Positions 40,994 through 49,928 are shown, counted from the first letter of the stretch. The stretch is DNA of 64,000 nt from Oscillospiraceae bacterium (GCA_020025535.1 JAHHRY010000004.1:56954-120953), one strand, 5' to 3'. Made by a program: numbers and translations. The notes: a model not told the origin generated them from the sequence alone.

Positions 40994-42382
40994 TTACATC
41001 TGATACAAAGGTTTTACCTTCTTGCGATAGATATGCACAAAAAGCAGCAGCGTCACAATCAAGCTCGCCATCTCTGCAATGGGGAAAGACCACCAAACCG
41101 CATTCACGTCTCCGCTGAGGCTCAGCAGATAAGCCGCCGGCAGCAGCACGATCAGCTGACGGCACAGGGATGTGATCGTCGTATAAATGCCGTTTCCCAG
41201 TGCCTGGAAAGAAGCGCCCAGTGCAACACCGAACGCCGCCATCGGAAAATGGAAGCTGATGGTCCGCAGCGCACTCCTTCCCAGCTGCCGGAAGGCGTCC
41301 GAAGGCTCAAAGAAATTCAGCAGCAGATCCGGCAGCAGCTGGAATGCGGCGAATCCTACCATCATCACGCAAAACGCAGTGGTACAGGCAATTTTCAGGG
41401 TTTTGGTGATCCGTTCCGGCTTCCGTGCGCCAAAGTTGAACGCTACAATGGAAATCGTCGCATTGTTCAGACCGAACAGCGGCATAAAGAAGAAGCTCTG
41501 AAGCTTGAAATACACGCCGAACACGCCTGCCGCGGTTTCGCCGATTCCCTGGAAGCTCAGCAGAATCTGATTCATGCTGAAGGTCATCACGGAACCGACC
41601 GCCATCATAATCACGGAAGGAATACCCACATTCAGCACAGGGCCGAGGATATCGCCTCTTGGCTTGAGATTTTTGATGGAAAAATGCACGTCGGCATTGA
41701 ATTTCAGATTGAAAGTCAGTGCCATCAGCGCAGCCACCCACTGGCCAATGATCGTCGCCATTGCGGCGCCGGCAATTCCCATAGCCGGAATCCCCATACC
41801 TCCGAATATAAACAGAGGGTCCAGCAAAATATTAACAATAGCTCCGGTGCTTTGGGTCACCATCGTATACATGGTGCGGCCGGTAGCCTGCAGAATCCGC
41901 TCGTTCAGGATTTCCATGAAGATGCCCAGAGTGCCCACACAGCAGATGGTGGTGTAAATCGTACCGCCGTCGACAATTTCCGTCACTTCGGACTGGATTT
42001 CATAATAGTGCCGGGCGCCGAAAATGCCGAAGAGCATCAGCAGTACCGTGGAAATCAGCATCAGGAAAAAACCGTTTCCTGCTGTGTGATCGGCCCGTTC
42101 CTGATTGCCCTGTCCCAGGGATTTGCTCAGCAGGGAGTTGACGCCCACGCCGATGCCGGTGGCCATTCCGATCTGGATGTTCTGAATGGGAAACGCCAGC
42201 CCCAGAGAAGTTACGGCATTTTCGGAAATGCGGGACACATAAATGCTATCCACCACATTATAAAGTGCCTGCACCAGCATGGACAAAACCATAGGCGCAG
42301 CCATATTCAGCAGTAGTTTTCCAATAGGCATGACACCCATTTTGTTTTCCTGCAGCGGCGATTGGATTTTCTCTTTACGCAT
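40994..42382 (-). CDS. MATE-family multidrug/sodium antiporter
   Basis: 462 aa with about 12 membrane helices in two similar halves. KLLLNMAAPMVLSMLVQALY, VVDSIYVSRISENAVTSLG and ATGRTMYTMVTQSTGAIVN are MATE signatures. It exports cationic compounds in exchange for Na+ or H+. AAGGAAGAG precedes the ATG. A 19-base palindrome overlaps the -10 box of its promoter, suggesting control by a dimeric repressor not encoded next to it. Confidence 0.92.
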   Translation of the reverse strand: MRKEKIQSPLQENKMGVMPIGKLLLNMAAPMVLSMLVQALYNVVDSIYVSRISENAVTSLGLAFPIQNIQIGMATGIGVGVNSLLSKSLGQGNQERADHTAGNGFFLMLISTVLLMLFGIFGARHYYEIQSEVTEIVDGGTIYTTICCVGTLGIFMEILNERILQATGRTMYTMVTQSTGAIVNILLDPLFIFGGMGIPAMGIAGAAMATIIGQWVAALMALTFNLKFNADVHFSIKNLKPRGDILGPVLNVGIPSVIMMAVGSVMTFSMNQILLSFQGIGETAAGVFGVYFKLQSFFFMPLFGLNNATISIVAFNFGARKPERITKTLKIACTTAFCVMMVGFAAFQLLPDLLLNFFEPSDAFRQLGRSALRTISFHFPMAAFGVALGASFQALGNGIYTTITSLCRQLIVLLPAAYLLSLSGDVNAVWWSFPIAEMASLIVTLLLFVHIYRKKVKPLYQM

Positions 42383-42405
42383 ACGTCTCTTCCTTGCAAA
42401 ATGAA

Positions 42406-42424
42406 ATATAATGACTCATTATAT
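42406..42424. promoter_or_regulatory. palindromic operator candidate at the MATE promoter
   Basis: ATATAATGA-C-TCATTATAT is a perfect 9-bp inverted repeat around one central base. It covers the -10 region of the minus-strand MATE promoter. Its size and symmetry fit a MarR- or TetR-type site. Confidence 0.6.
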
Positions 42425-42446
42425 CCTAATTATTTCCCAGATACAA
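42418..42446 (-). promoter_or_regulatory. promoter of the MATE gene
   Basis: On the minus strand TTGTAT (42441-42446), 17 bases, TATAAT (42418-42423). Confidence 0.75.
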
Positions 42447-42518
42447 GCCACTTTGCAAAATAATCCTTTTTTGACTTGTGAAGTATTCGTAAATTTTCGG
42501 TTTTCGCATTCTTCCCCC

Positions 42519-42547
42519 TTGCCTGTTTTTGGGGTGCATGCTATAAT
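42519..42547 (+). promoter_or_regulatory. promoter of the lipid kinase-Nudix operon
   Basis: TTGCCT (42519-42524), 17 bases, TATAAT (42542-42547), with extended -10 TGC. Confidence 0.75.
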
Positions 42548-42599
42548 CAAGTTACAAATAATTACATTTATTGTTGAATGAAAATGAGGCTAATTTCTT

Positions 42600-43487
42600 A
42601 TGAAAAAAATGCTGTTTATTGTGAACCCCTGCGCCGGTACACGCCGTGCCAATCGCTATATGACGGATATTATTTCCATTTTTAACCGTGCCGGTTATAT
42701 CGTCCTTACCCATGTCACAGAACGCTCCGGCGACGGCACTGTCATTGCCCGGAAACTGGCTTCCCAAGTGGATGTGGTGGCCTGCTGCGGCGGCGACGGC
42801 ACCTTCAACGAAGTGCTCAACGGCATACTCCTCAGCGGAGTCGATGTGCCTATCGGGTATATTCCTGCCGGTTCTACCAATGACTTTTCTACCAGTCTGA
42901 AGCTTCCTACCAACATTCTGCAAGCCGCCCGAAACATCGCAGAGGGAACCCCCCACGTCTATGACGTAGGCCGGTTCAATGACCGGTATTTCTCCTATGT
43001 GGCCTCCTTCGGTGCCTTTACCCGGTCAAGCTACTCCACTCCCCAGAGCGTGAAAAATGCGCTGGGGCATACCGCCTACATTCTGGACGGTATTCAGGAG
43101 CTGTCTCAGATCCGCAAAATCCATGCCCGTCTGGAAGTGGACACCGGTATCATAGAGGATGATTTCCTCTTTGGTGCCATCAGCAACTCCACCAGCATCG
43201 GCGGCATTCTCACTCTGGATCCCAAGCAGGTGAACATGAGCGACGGCAAATTTGAAGTGCTGCTGGTGCGGGCTCCCAAAGATTTGCTGGAGCTTCCCGA
43301 ATGTATCCGCGCACTGCAGACGCAGAAATACAACTGCAGCATGATCACCTTCCTCTCCACCACGCACGTCCGTGTCACCGGCGGCAAGGATCTGGTCTGG
43401 ACGCTGGACGGCGAGAAGGCCGACTGGCAGAAAACCGTGGACATCCAGAATATAAATCACGCTATCCGTCTGCTGCAGAAAGGATAA
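42600..43487 (+). CDS. diacylglycerol/lipid kinase family protein
   Basis: 295 aa. LFIVNPCAGTRRA at the N-terminus, VDVVACCGGDGTFNEVLNGI with the GGDGT nucleotide-binding motif, and PIGYIPAGSTNDFSTSL are diagnostic of the DagK/YegS family. It probably phosphorylates diacylglycerol or a related lipid at the membrane, using ATP. The gene is followed after three bases by a Nudix hydrolase gene, so they form an operon. Confidence 0.9.
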   Translation: MKKMLFIVNPCAGTRRANRYMTDIISIFNRAGYIVLTHVTERSGDGTVIARKLASQVDVVACCGGDGTFNEVLNGILLSGVDVPIGYIPAGSTNDFSTSLKLPTNILQAARNIAEGTPHVYDVGRFNDRYFSYVASFGAFTRSSYSTPQSVKNALGHTAYILDGIQELSQIRKIHARLEVDTGIIEDDFLFGAISNSTSIGGILTLDPKQVNMSDGKFEVLLVRAPKDLLELPECIRALQTQKYNCSMITFLSTTHVRVTGGKDLVWTLDGEKADWQKTVDIQNINHAIRLLQKG

Positions 43488-43490
43488 TCT

Positions 43491-44003
43491 ATGCTGAATA
43501 CTACTCTGTGCTATATCACCCGGGGCGACGAAGTGCTGATGCTGCATCGTGTCAAGAAGGAACACGATCTGAACAAGGATAAGTGGATTGGTATCGGCGG
43601 TAAATTTGAAGGCGAAGAGTCTCCCGACGAATGTCTCCTCCGGGAGGCGAAGGAAGAGACCGGCCTCACCCTCACCTCCTGGCGCTGCAGAGGTGTGGTC
43701 ACCTTCCTCACCACCGGCCCGTGGGAAGGGGAATTCATGTACCTGTTTACCGCCGACGGTTTTGAAGGCGAGCTGATTGACTGTCCGGAGGGGGATCTGC
43801 AATGGGTCAGCCGGGATTTCCTGGATGCTCTCCCCAAATGGGAAGGCGATAAAATCTTCCTGGATTTACTGTGGCAGGATGCTCCCTTTTTCCTGCTGAA
43901 GCTGCGTTACGACGGTGACAAACTGGTTGAAGCCGTGCTCAACGGAAAAGATTGCCTGAAAGTAAAATCCGGCGCGTCCCTGCCCGAAGTGCCGTCCATC
44001 TAA
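43491..44003 (+). CDS. Nudix hydrolase (8-oxo-dGTP diphosphatase-like)
   Basis: 170 aa. The Nudix box GKFEGEESPDECLLREAKEE is followed by TGL; RE, EE and the TG are in place. The N-terminal NTTLCYITRGDEVLMLHRVK and the later LQWVSRDFLDALPKWEGD are common in MutT-like 8-oxo-dGTP diphosphatases of Bacillota. Substrate not proven. The ATG follows the lipid kinase stop by three bases. Confidence 0.85.
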   Translation: MLNTTLCYITRGDEVLMLHRVKKEHDLNKDKWIGIGGKFEGEESPDECLLREAKEETGLTLTSWRCRGVVTFLTTGPWEGEFMYLFTADGFEGELIDCPEGDLQWVSRDFLDALPKWEGDKIFLDLLWQDAPFFLLKLRYDGDKLVEAVLNGKDCLKVKSGASLPEVPSI

Positions 44004-44018
44004 AACAGCAACCTGTCA

Positions 44019-44047
44019 GGAGCAGGCAGAGAGTCTCTGCCTGCTCC
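44019..44047 (+). terminator. terminator of the Nudix gene
   Basis: GGAGCAGGCAGA pairs with TCTGCCTGCTCC, 15 bases past the stop codon; CTCTT follows. Confidence 0.75.
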
Positions 44048-44191
44048 TCTTCGTGTAAATCGCAGGATGTGCGGTATTTTTCCTCACCGGTGCAGCCACA
44101 GAATCCGGACAATCCGGCCGCACATCTTCCGAAAACAGCGGACAGTCAGGGGCAGTCCCGTCCTTTGGACGTATTCCCCACCCGGCTTATA

Positions 44192-44236
44192 AAAACGGCA
44201 GTACCCGAACAATTCGGGTACTGCCGTTTTCTGTTT
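44192..44236. terminator. terminator of the M3 peptidase gene
   Basis: AAAACGGCAGTACCCGAA pairs with TTCGGGTACTGCCGTTTT, an 18-bp perfect stem with a 3-base loop. Runs on both sides allow action in both directions. Nothing else was recognised in 44048-44191. Confidence 0.9.
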
Positions 44237-44269
44237 TATCCGCGGCCGCCTATACGGCAGCGGTTTTTG

Positions 44270-45892
44270 TTATCCCAAAATCGTCTGCAGCGTGTTTTTC
44301 ACATCGTTCAGGCGTCCCGGAGCAAAGGGGCTGTCAAGTCCCGCCGATCCCAGAAAATCCAGGAAATAAGCTCTCTCCGTATTCAGATTGTTCTGCAGGC
44401 AGGTAAGACCCTTTCCTTTTTCTGCTATCTCCATCTGATACATCTGGAAAGCAGCATCGTTGCTGACCACATAGCTGATCACATACATGGGGCTTGTAAA
44501 GAAGTGGGATATGCACACATAGTCCCGGCTGTCCCAGTTTCTGCAGTCAAATCCGTACCCTGTGCAGATCGTTTCGTAAAGTTCCTGAACCTTTTCCGTA
44601 GTCAGGTCCTCTCCCGTCAGGCTGTAGACGTGCTGCTCGAAGCTGGCATAGGCTGCCTGCTCCACATAGGTGGACAGGCACTCGGCTATTTTGAGCTTCT
44701 CGATTTTTTCGTCTTTCACATAGCACAGGCTCAGATACTCCATGCCCTGAGAGAAAGTTTCCGCCACGTCAACGCTGACGCCGGTGCCCAGACTGGCGTA
44801 GTCGTTGCAGAAGTGTCCGAATTCATGGGCAAATGTCAGCTTGTCAAAAGATGTGCCGTTGGCAGAAACAAACACATAGGGTGTCTGGTATCCGGTCAGG
44901 TACACTTCAAAGGAACCGTCAAACTTCTTGTCGCTGCAGCTGATGTCGTACAGGTGTCCCTTTTCCATGGCAGTAAACGCCTCGTCTACAATTCCGCCCA
45001 TGGCAGATGCCATATCCTTTACATATGTGTAGGTGGATTTTTCATCGGAGTATGTAACCAGCTGGGACAGCGAGTCCGTTCCGTACACCTTCCGGTAAAG
45101 CGGAACCAGTTCCGCACGGACATCTGCCAGATAAGTGGTTGCCTGACTGCAGGTGTAATCCCGGGTATGATAGAAGTCATAGGCAAATTCCGGATAGCTC
45201 TTGTAACCGGCTTCGGCGGCAATTTCCTGCCGGACCTCCACCAGATCCACAAACACCTCCGCCATACGGTTTCCGTACTGGCTGAAGAACTCTTCGGAGT
45301 AATACTCCACTCCGCGGGCCTCGCCGGAAATGGCATAGTATTCGCTCTGCAGTTCCGATTCCCGTGAAAGGAGCTTCTCGAAAGCTTCGTCGTAAACGCT
45401 TTCGCCATCATACTGTTCAAAGAAGTCGGGGCCGAAATACTCGTCACCCTCCAGCTTTTCCCGCAGCGGGCAGGCTGCCAAAGCACGGTAGAAAGAATCC
45501 ATAGCCGCACGCACGGTGTATTCGTTCTCCAGACAGAAGTTGTATTCCTCTTCCCAATGCTCGTCGGTCAGGTCCTTGCAGTAGCAGATATGTGCAAGAG
45601 AGTAATTGGTGAAGAAATCGTTGTAAGCATCGTAGAATTCCCAGACGGTGTCCGTCAGCTTTTTTATTTTTTTCTCCGTGCTCACTCTGGAGATACTGTC
45701 ATCCAGCGTTTTCTGGAATGCTTCCATATCCGGGCGGGTGTAAACCATGTTTTCAAAGCTTGTCAGGCTTCCTCCGCCGAACAGATTGCCGAGCTGCCTG
45801 AAATAGCCCGGAATGTCAATAAAGGAACAGCTGCTTAAAAGAATGCACAGTATCAGGCAAAGTGCAATTGCAGAAAAAGTTTTTCTTTTCAT
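44270..45892 (-). CDS. lipoprotein M3-family oligoendopeptidase-like metalloprotease
   Basis: 540 aa. The lipobox is LSSC (Cys around residue 22), so the enzyme is probably tethered outside the membrane. LTFAHEFGHFCNDYASLG carries the HExxH zinc site, and VAETFSQGMEYL about 25 residues later supplies the expected third ligand Glu. The overall helical composition fits M3/PepF-like peptidases. It likely trims peptides outside the cell, which would suit an amino-acid fermenter. The ATG at 45892 follows GGGAGGTGGCAC. Monocistronic, with its own promoter. Confidence 0.8.
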   Translation of the reverse strand: MKRKTFSAIALCLILCILLSSCSFIDIPGYFRQLGNLFGGGSLTSFENMVYTRPDMEAFQKTLDDSISRVSTEKKIKKLTDTVWEFYDAYNDFFTNYSLAHICYCKDLTDEHWEEEYNFCLENEYTVRAAMDSFYRALAACPLREKLEGDEYFGPDFFEQYDGESVYDEAFEKLLSRESELQSEYYAISGEARGVEYYSEEFFSQYGNRMAEVFVDLVEVRQEIAAEAGYKSYPEFAYDFYHTRDYTCSQATTYLADVRAELVPLYRKVYGTDSLSQLVTYSDEKSTYTYVKDMASAMGGIVDEAFTAMEKGHLYDISCSDKKFDGSFEVYLTGYQTPYVFVSANGTSFDKLTFAHEFGHFCNDYASLGTGVSVDVAETFSQGMEYLSLCYVKDEKIEKLKIAECLSTYVEQAAYASFEQHVYSLTGEDLTTEKVQELYETICTGYGFDCRNWDSRDYVCISHFFTSPMYVISYVVSNDAAFQMYQMEIAEKGKGLTCLQNNLNTERAYFLDFLGSAGLDSPFAPGRLNDVKNTLQTILG

Positions 45893-45913
45893 TGTGCCAC
45901 CTCCCATGCAGGC

Positions 45914-45942
45914 ATCATATCACAGATCCGGCGCAATCGCAA
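45914..45942 (-). promoter_or_regulatory. promoter of the M3 peptidase gene
   Basis: On the minus strand TTGCGA (45937-45942), 17 bases, TATGAT (45914-45919), close upstream of the start. Confidence 0.65.
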
Positions 45943-45983
45943 CGAAACATTTGCAAAATTTCCCGTCCATTTTTGTAAAAAAA

Positions 45984-46013
45984 CAGAGGAGATGTTTTGA
46001 GACATCCCCTCTG
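45984..46013 (-). terminator. terminator of the zinc-ribbon gene
   Basis: CAGAGG(A)GATGT pairs with ACATC(C)CCTCTG; on the minus strand TTTTTTT follows directly. Confidence 0.85.
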
Positions 46014-46032
46014 CTCTTTAAATCTTTAGATA

Positions 46033-46311
46033 TTAGCCCTCGTTGCGCATCTGAGCGAAGCATTCGCTGCAGTACACGGGACGGTCGGACTTGGGCTGGA
46101 AAGGCACCTTTGCCTCGCCGCCGCAACGAGCGCAAGTAGCGGTGAAGAACTCACGGGGGCCACGAGCATTGTTCTTGCGGGCGTCACGGCAAGCCTTGCA
46201 GCGCTGGGGCTCATTCTGGAAGCCACGCTCTGCGTAGAACTCCTGCTCACCAGCGGTGAAAACGAATTCATTGCCGCACTCTTTGCAAACTAAAGTCTTA
46301 TCTTCGTACAT
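46033..46311 (-). CDS. small zinc-ribbon protein
   Basis: 92 aa. Three CxxC-type pairs are visible: CKECGNEF, CKACRDARKN and CARCGG, plus YCSECF, enough for two zinc ribbons. Short proteins of this type are common in Clostridia and probably bind nucleic acid or ribosomes; the exact role is not known to me. The ATG at 46311 follows GAGAGGT. A perfect consensus promoter with a leader of about 95 bases suggests strong expression. Not in operon with ruvB; the promoter lies just after the ruvB stop. Confidence 0.85.
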   Translation of the reverse strand: MYEDKTLVCKECGNEFVFTAGEQEFYAERGFQNEPQRCKACRDARKNNARGPREFFTATCARCGGEAKVPFQPKSDRPVYCSECFAQMRNEG

Positions 46312-46412
46312 TGATTTTACCTCTCTTCGGTTGTTTGCCCCGTGAATGCCACCGTAGTAGTCTGGTTGGAACGCGGAGTCTATAGAATTTATGTGGTCTT
46401 GCCACAATGGGG

Positions 46413-46441
46413 ATTATACACAGACAGGTAGGATTTGTCAA
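46413..46441 (-). promoter_or_regulatory. consensus promoter of the zinc-ribbon gene
   Basis: On the minus strand TTGACA (46436-46441), 17 bases, TATAAT (46413-46418): a perfect match. Confidence 0.9.
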
Positions 46442-46506
46442 TAGTTAAAACAGTTATTTCTAACAAAAGTTTCTTAGTTCACAGGATGGACACAAATCCA
46501 TTTGGT

Positions 46507-47544
46507 TCAAACCTGGAATTGCTCCTGGCTGTTGCAGGGAATATGCAGATGTTCGTATGCCAAAGACGTTGCACATCTTCCTCTGGGTGTCCGGGTCAAA
46601 AAGCCCAGCTGCATCAGATAAGGTTCATATACGTCTTCCAGCGTCACGGCTTCCTCACCGATGGTAGCTGCCAGCGTTTCCAGTCCCACAGGGCCGCCTG
46701 CATAGTTGTTGATGATAGCGTTCAGCATCCTCCTGTCGACCGCATCCAGTCCCAGATGATCCACTTCCAGCCGGGACAGTGCCAGATCCGCCGCTTCCTT
46801 GGTGATGACGCCGTCTCCCATGATCTGTGCAAAGTCCCGCACACGCCGGAGGAACCGGTTGGCGATTCTGGGAGTGCCCCGGCTTCGGGAGGCGATTTCC
46901 ATGGCGCCTCTGGGATCAATGTCCATCCCCAGAATGGCGGCAGAACGGGTGACGATCCGGGAAAGTTCTTCCGGCGTATACAGCTCCAGACGCAGCGAGA
47001 CACCAAAGCGGTCCCGCAGAGGCGCGGAAAGCTGACCTGCCCGGGTAGTTGCGCCCACCAGCGTAAATTTCGGCAGATCCAGACGAATGGAGTTGGCGCT
47101 GGGGCCTTTGCCCACAATAATGTCGATGGCAAAATCCTCCATGGCAGGATAGAGGATTTCCTCCACCACCCGGTTTAAGCGGTGGATTTCGTCGATAAAC
47201 AGAATATCACCGGGATTCAGATTGGTAAGCAGCGCTGCCAGATCGCCGGGCTTTTCAATGGCAGGGCCGGAGGTGATCCGGATACCGGCGCCCATTTCGT
47301 TGGCAATGACACCTGCCAGGGTCGTCTTGCCCAGGCCGGGAGGGCCATAGAGCAGGGTGTGGTCCAGCGGCTCATTTCTCCGGCGGGCCGCCTCAATATA
47401 AACAGACAGATTTCCCTTTGCCTTCTCCTGACCGGTATAATCCGACAGCAGCTTGGGCCGCAGGCCGATCTCCCCGGCATCCTGAGGCGCAAACGTGGGA
47501 GAAATCACAGGGGAAGACAGTTCTTCCGAAAATTCCAAACTCAT
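46507..47544 (-). CDS. ruvB: Holliday junction branch migration helicase RuvB
   Basis: 345 aa, standard length. Walker A GPPGLGKTT and Walker B ILFIDEIHRL; the C-terminal winged-helix region contains TPRGR. ATP-driven hexameric motor that acts with RuvA on Holliday junctions. Third gene of ruvC-ruvA-ruvB, with nine bases after ruvA and GAAAGGA upstream. Confidence 0.97.
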   Translation of the reverse strand: MSLEFSEELSSPVISPTFAPQDAGEIGLRPKLLSDYTGQEKAKGNLSVYIEAARRRNEPLDHTLLYGPPGLGKTTLAGVIANEMGAGIRITSGPAIEKPGDLAALLTNLNPGDILFIDEIHRLNRVVEEILYPAMEDFAIDIIVGKGPSANSIRLDLPKFTLVGATTRAGQLSAPLRDRFGVSLRLELYTPEELSRIVTRSAAILGMDIDPRGAMEIASRSRGTPRIANRFLRRVRDFAQIMGDGVITKEAADLALSRLEVDHLGLDAVDRRMLNAIINNYAGGPVGLETLAATIGEEAVTLEDVYEPYLMQLGFLTRTPRGRCATSLAYEHLHIPCNSQEQFQV

Positions 47545-47553
47545 AGAAACCGA

Positions 47554-48156
47554 TTATCCTTTCATAACCATCGCCCGCAGGGCATAACGCACCATTTCTT
47601 CGGTGGAGGCCGCAGGATCCACGCCCTTGAGCGCCGCCGCGATTTCCGCCGGAGAATATCCCAGTTCCTGCAGTGCCGCATTGGCAAGAGCCGCAGGATT
47701 GTCCTTCTGTACAGGAGAGACCGCCGCAGGACCGGAAAAATCCAGTTCCATGGAGCTTCCGCCGATTTTATCTTTCAGCTCCAGGATGATTCGCTGGGCA
47801 ATTTTCTTGCCTACGCCCTGGGCGGCGGTGAGCATTTTTTCGTCGCCGGTCATCACCGCAAGGGTGAAATTCTGAGGGCCGCCCGTGGACAGGATTGCCA
47901 TAGCCGCCTTGGGACCCACGCCGTTAACGGAAGTCAGCAGCTCATAGCAGCGCTGCTCTTCCTTGCTGATGAATCCATAGAGATCAAAAGCATCCTCCCT
48001 GATGGACTCCGTCACATAAAGCCGGGCATTCTGATTCAGTTTCAGCTGGCCGGCAGTATAGGCCGTCACCCGGCAGCCATAACCCACGCCGCCGCATTCG
48101 ACCACAGCCAGTCCCGGTTCCAGAACGGTCACCGGGCCGGACACATAATAAATCAT
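47554..48156 (-). CDS. ruvA: Holliday junction branch migration protein RuvA
   Basis: 200 aa. An N-terminal OB fold (ECGGVGYGCRVT), two helix-hairpin-helix motifs (LTSVNGVGPKAAMAIL and LTAAQGVGKKIAQRII) and the flexible-linked C-terminal domain III are all present. It binds the four-way junction and loads RuvB. GGAGG precedes the ATG. Confidence 0.97.
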   Translation of the reverse strand: MIYYVSGPVTVLEPGLAVVECGGVGYGCRVTAYTAGQLKLNQNARLYVTESIREDAFDLYGFISKEEQRCYELLTSVNGVGPKAAMAILSTGGPQNFTLAVMTGDEKMLTAAQGVGKKIAQRIILELKDKIGGSSMELDFSGPAAVSPVQKDNPAALANAALQELGYSPAEIAAALKGVDPAASTEEMVRYALRAMVMKG

Positions 48157-48179
48157 AAATAAATCCTCCGTTTTGAGAC

Positions 48180-48689
48180 TCAGAAAGTAGAAGTTTTCGC
48201 CTGTACCCGAGCAATCAAAGAGGTTTGCGAGCGGGCATGACAGAGGGCGATGGCAATGGCGTCCGCCGCATCGTCAGGTTTGGGCATGGTGTCCAGATGC
48301 AGAAGGCGCTTGGTCATGTCCTGCATCTGGTGCTTGGTCGCTTTGCCATAGCCTACCAGAGACTGCTTGACCTGCATGGGCTTGTAGGAAGTGACCTCCA
48401 CCCCTGCCTGCCGGATCGCCAGCAGAATCACGCCGCGGCTCTGGGCAACCCCGATACCGGTGGTAACATTCTGTCCGAAGAACAGTTCTTCGATGGCTAC
48501 CGCATCCGGCTTTGATATTTCCAGCAGTTGGCGCATATCTTCGTAGATGATTTCCAGTCTGGCGGAAAAGTCCATACCCGCCGGGGTGGTAATGGCGCCG
48601 CATTTTAAAAGCCGGGACTGACCCCACTCCGCTTCGATCAGTCCGAAGCCGGTGATGCCATACCCCGGGTCAATTCCCAAAATCCGCAT
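48180..48689 (-). CDS. ruvC: crossover junction endodeoxyribonuclease RuvC
   Basis: 169 aa. RNase H-like nuclease: ILGIDPGYGITGFG (first catalytic Asp), AIEELFFGQN (second acidic residue) and DDAADAIAIALCHA near the C-terminus. It cuts Holliday junctions. First gene of ruvCAB; GGGGGAGGAGA precedes the ATG. Confidence 0.97.
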   Translation of the reverse strand: MRILGIDPGYGITGFGLIEAEWGQSRLLKCGAITTPAGMDFSARLEIIYEDMRQLLEISKPDAVAIEELFFGQNVTTGIGVAQSRGVILLAIRQAGVEVTSYKPMQVKQSLVGYGKATKHQMQDMTKRLLHLDTMPKPDDAADAIAIALCHARSQTSLIARVQAKTSTF

Positions 48690-48730
48690 AAACGCCGTCT
48701 CTCCTCCCCCTGAATGGGCATATTTTTTAT

Positions 48731-48739
48731 ATTATAGCA
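48731..48739 (-). promoter_or_regulatory. extended -10 promoter of ruvCAB
   Basis: TGCTATAAT on the minus strand gives an extended -10 box about 40 bases from the ruvC start. No convincing -35 hexamer. Confidence 0.55.
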
Positions 48740-48771
48740 CATTTGTTTTCAATTGCCTATATTTTTTTCAG

Positions 48772-48816
48772 AAAAACCCGCGGTTTTTTCCTTTGGCGAT
48801 ACATGGATTGCAATCC
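48772..48816 (+). promoter_or_regulatory. leader hairpin and palindrome upstream of the eut operon
   Basis: AAAAACC-CGC-GGTTTTT at 48772-48788 is a short hairpin with T-run, like a weak terminator. GGATTGCAATCC at 48805-48816 is a perfect palindrome 30 bases before the first eut gene. These may be control elements of ethanolamine use, but the paired hexaloop hairpins of the EutV antiterminator type were not seen. Confidence 0.4.
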
Positions 48817-48845
48817 TTTGGAAACAATAGCAGAGAGGTGGAAAG

Positions 48846-49928
48846 ATGGAACAATTTGATTGCAGAACCAAAATCATTTCCGGAGCCGGGGCAATTTCCG
48901 CCCTCGGAAATATGCACATAAAACGGCTTCTGGTAGTCTCTGACCCTTATTTCAAAGAGAACGGCACGGCTGACCGGCTGATTCAGGCGGCAAAGCCCGA
49001 ATTTTCCGAAATTTTCAGCCAAATCGTCCCCGATCCTTCCGTTACGCTGGCAGCCCAGGGCGCGGCAGTGGTGCAAAAATGCAAACCCGACACCATCGCA
49101 GCCCTGGGCGGCGGCAGCGCCATGGACTGCGGAAAGGCCATGGCCTATTTTTCCGGGGAGAGCGTGACTTTTATCGCTGTCCCCACCACTTCCGGCTCCG
49201 GCTCGGAAGTGACTGATTTTGCCATTTTGACCCATGACGGTGTCAAGCATCCGCTGGTGGACGAAAAGCTCCGTCCCGATATTGCCATTCTGGACGGCGA
49301 TCTGCTGACCGCCCTGCCTCCAAAGCTGGCAGCCGACGGCGGCTTTGATCTGATCAGCCACGCTCTGGAAGCCTATGCCGCCACCGGAGCAAGCCCCATT
49401 ACCGACGCTCTGGCAGCGGAGGCGTTCCGAACCGCTCTGGAGAAGCTTCCCCAATCCTTTGCCGGCTGTCAGGATGTCCGCATGGATATCCACATTGCCG
49501 CCACCATGGCAGGCATTGCCTTTTCTCAGGCAGGTCTGGGAATTTGCCATGCTCTGTCCCACAGTCTGGGCGGCGAATTTCACATTCCCCACGGTCGGCT
49601 GAATGCGATTCTGCTTCCGTCCGTGCTGGAAGCCAATGCTCCGGCAGCCGCTGCCCGGTATGCCGAGCTGGCACGAAATGCAGGCCTCAGCAGCAGCGCC
49701 GACACCGTCGCTCTGCGAAGCCTGAAAAATGCCCTGATCCGGCTGCGCCGCACCCTGCATATGCCGGAAACACTGGCACAGGCCGGAGTTTCTCCGACGC
49801 AGGTTCGGGAGAAAGCAGACCGTATTCTTACGGCTGCTCTGGCAGACCCCTGCTGCGGCAGCAACCCGGTAACACCCGACCGGGCGCTGCTGGGAAAGAT
49901 CCTGCAGGAGGTTACGGGCCGTGGCTGA
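48846..49928 (+). CDS. eutG: iron-containing alcohol dehydrogenase of the ethanolamine microcompartment
   Basis: 360 aa, close to the PduQ/EutG length. ALGGGSAMDCGKAM (cofactor loop), VPTTSGSGSEVTDFAIL, and the metal-binding region FDLISHALEAY ... GICHALSHSLGGEFHIPHG with the expected Asp/His ligands. It reduces acetaldehyde to ethanol with NADH, recycling NAD+ inside the compartment. First gene of the operon; GAGAGGTGG precedes the ATG. Overlaps eutA by 8 bases. Confidence 0.88.
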   Translation: MEQFDCRTKIISGAGAISALGNMHIKRLLVVSDPYFKENGTADRLIQAAKPEFSEIFSQIVPDPSVTLAAQGAAVVQKCKPDTIAALGGGSAMDCGKAMAYFSGESVTFIAVPTTSGSGSEVTDFAILTHDGVKHPLVDEKLRPDIAILDGDLLTALPPKLAADGGFDLISHALEAYAATGASPITDALAAEAFRTALEKLPQSFAGCQDVRMDIHIAATMAGIAFSQAGLGICHALSHSLGGEFHIPHGRLNAILLPSVLEANAPAAAARYAELARNAGLSSSADTVALRSLKNALIRLRRTLHMPETLAQAGVSPTQVREKADRILTAALADPCCGSNPVTPDRALLGKILQEVTGRG

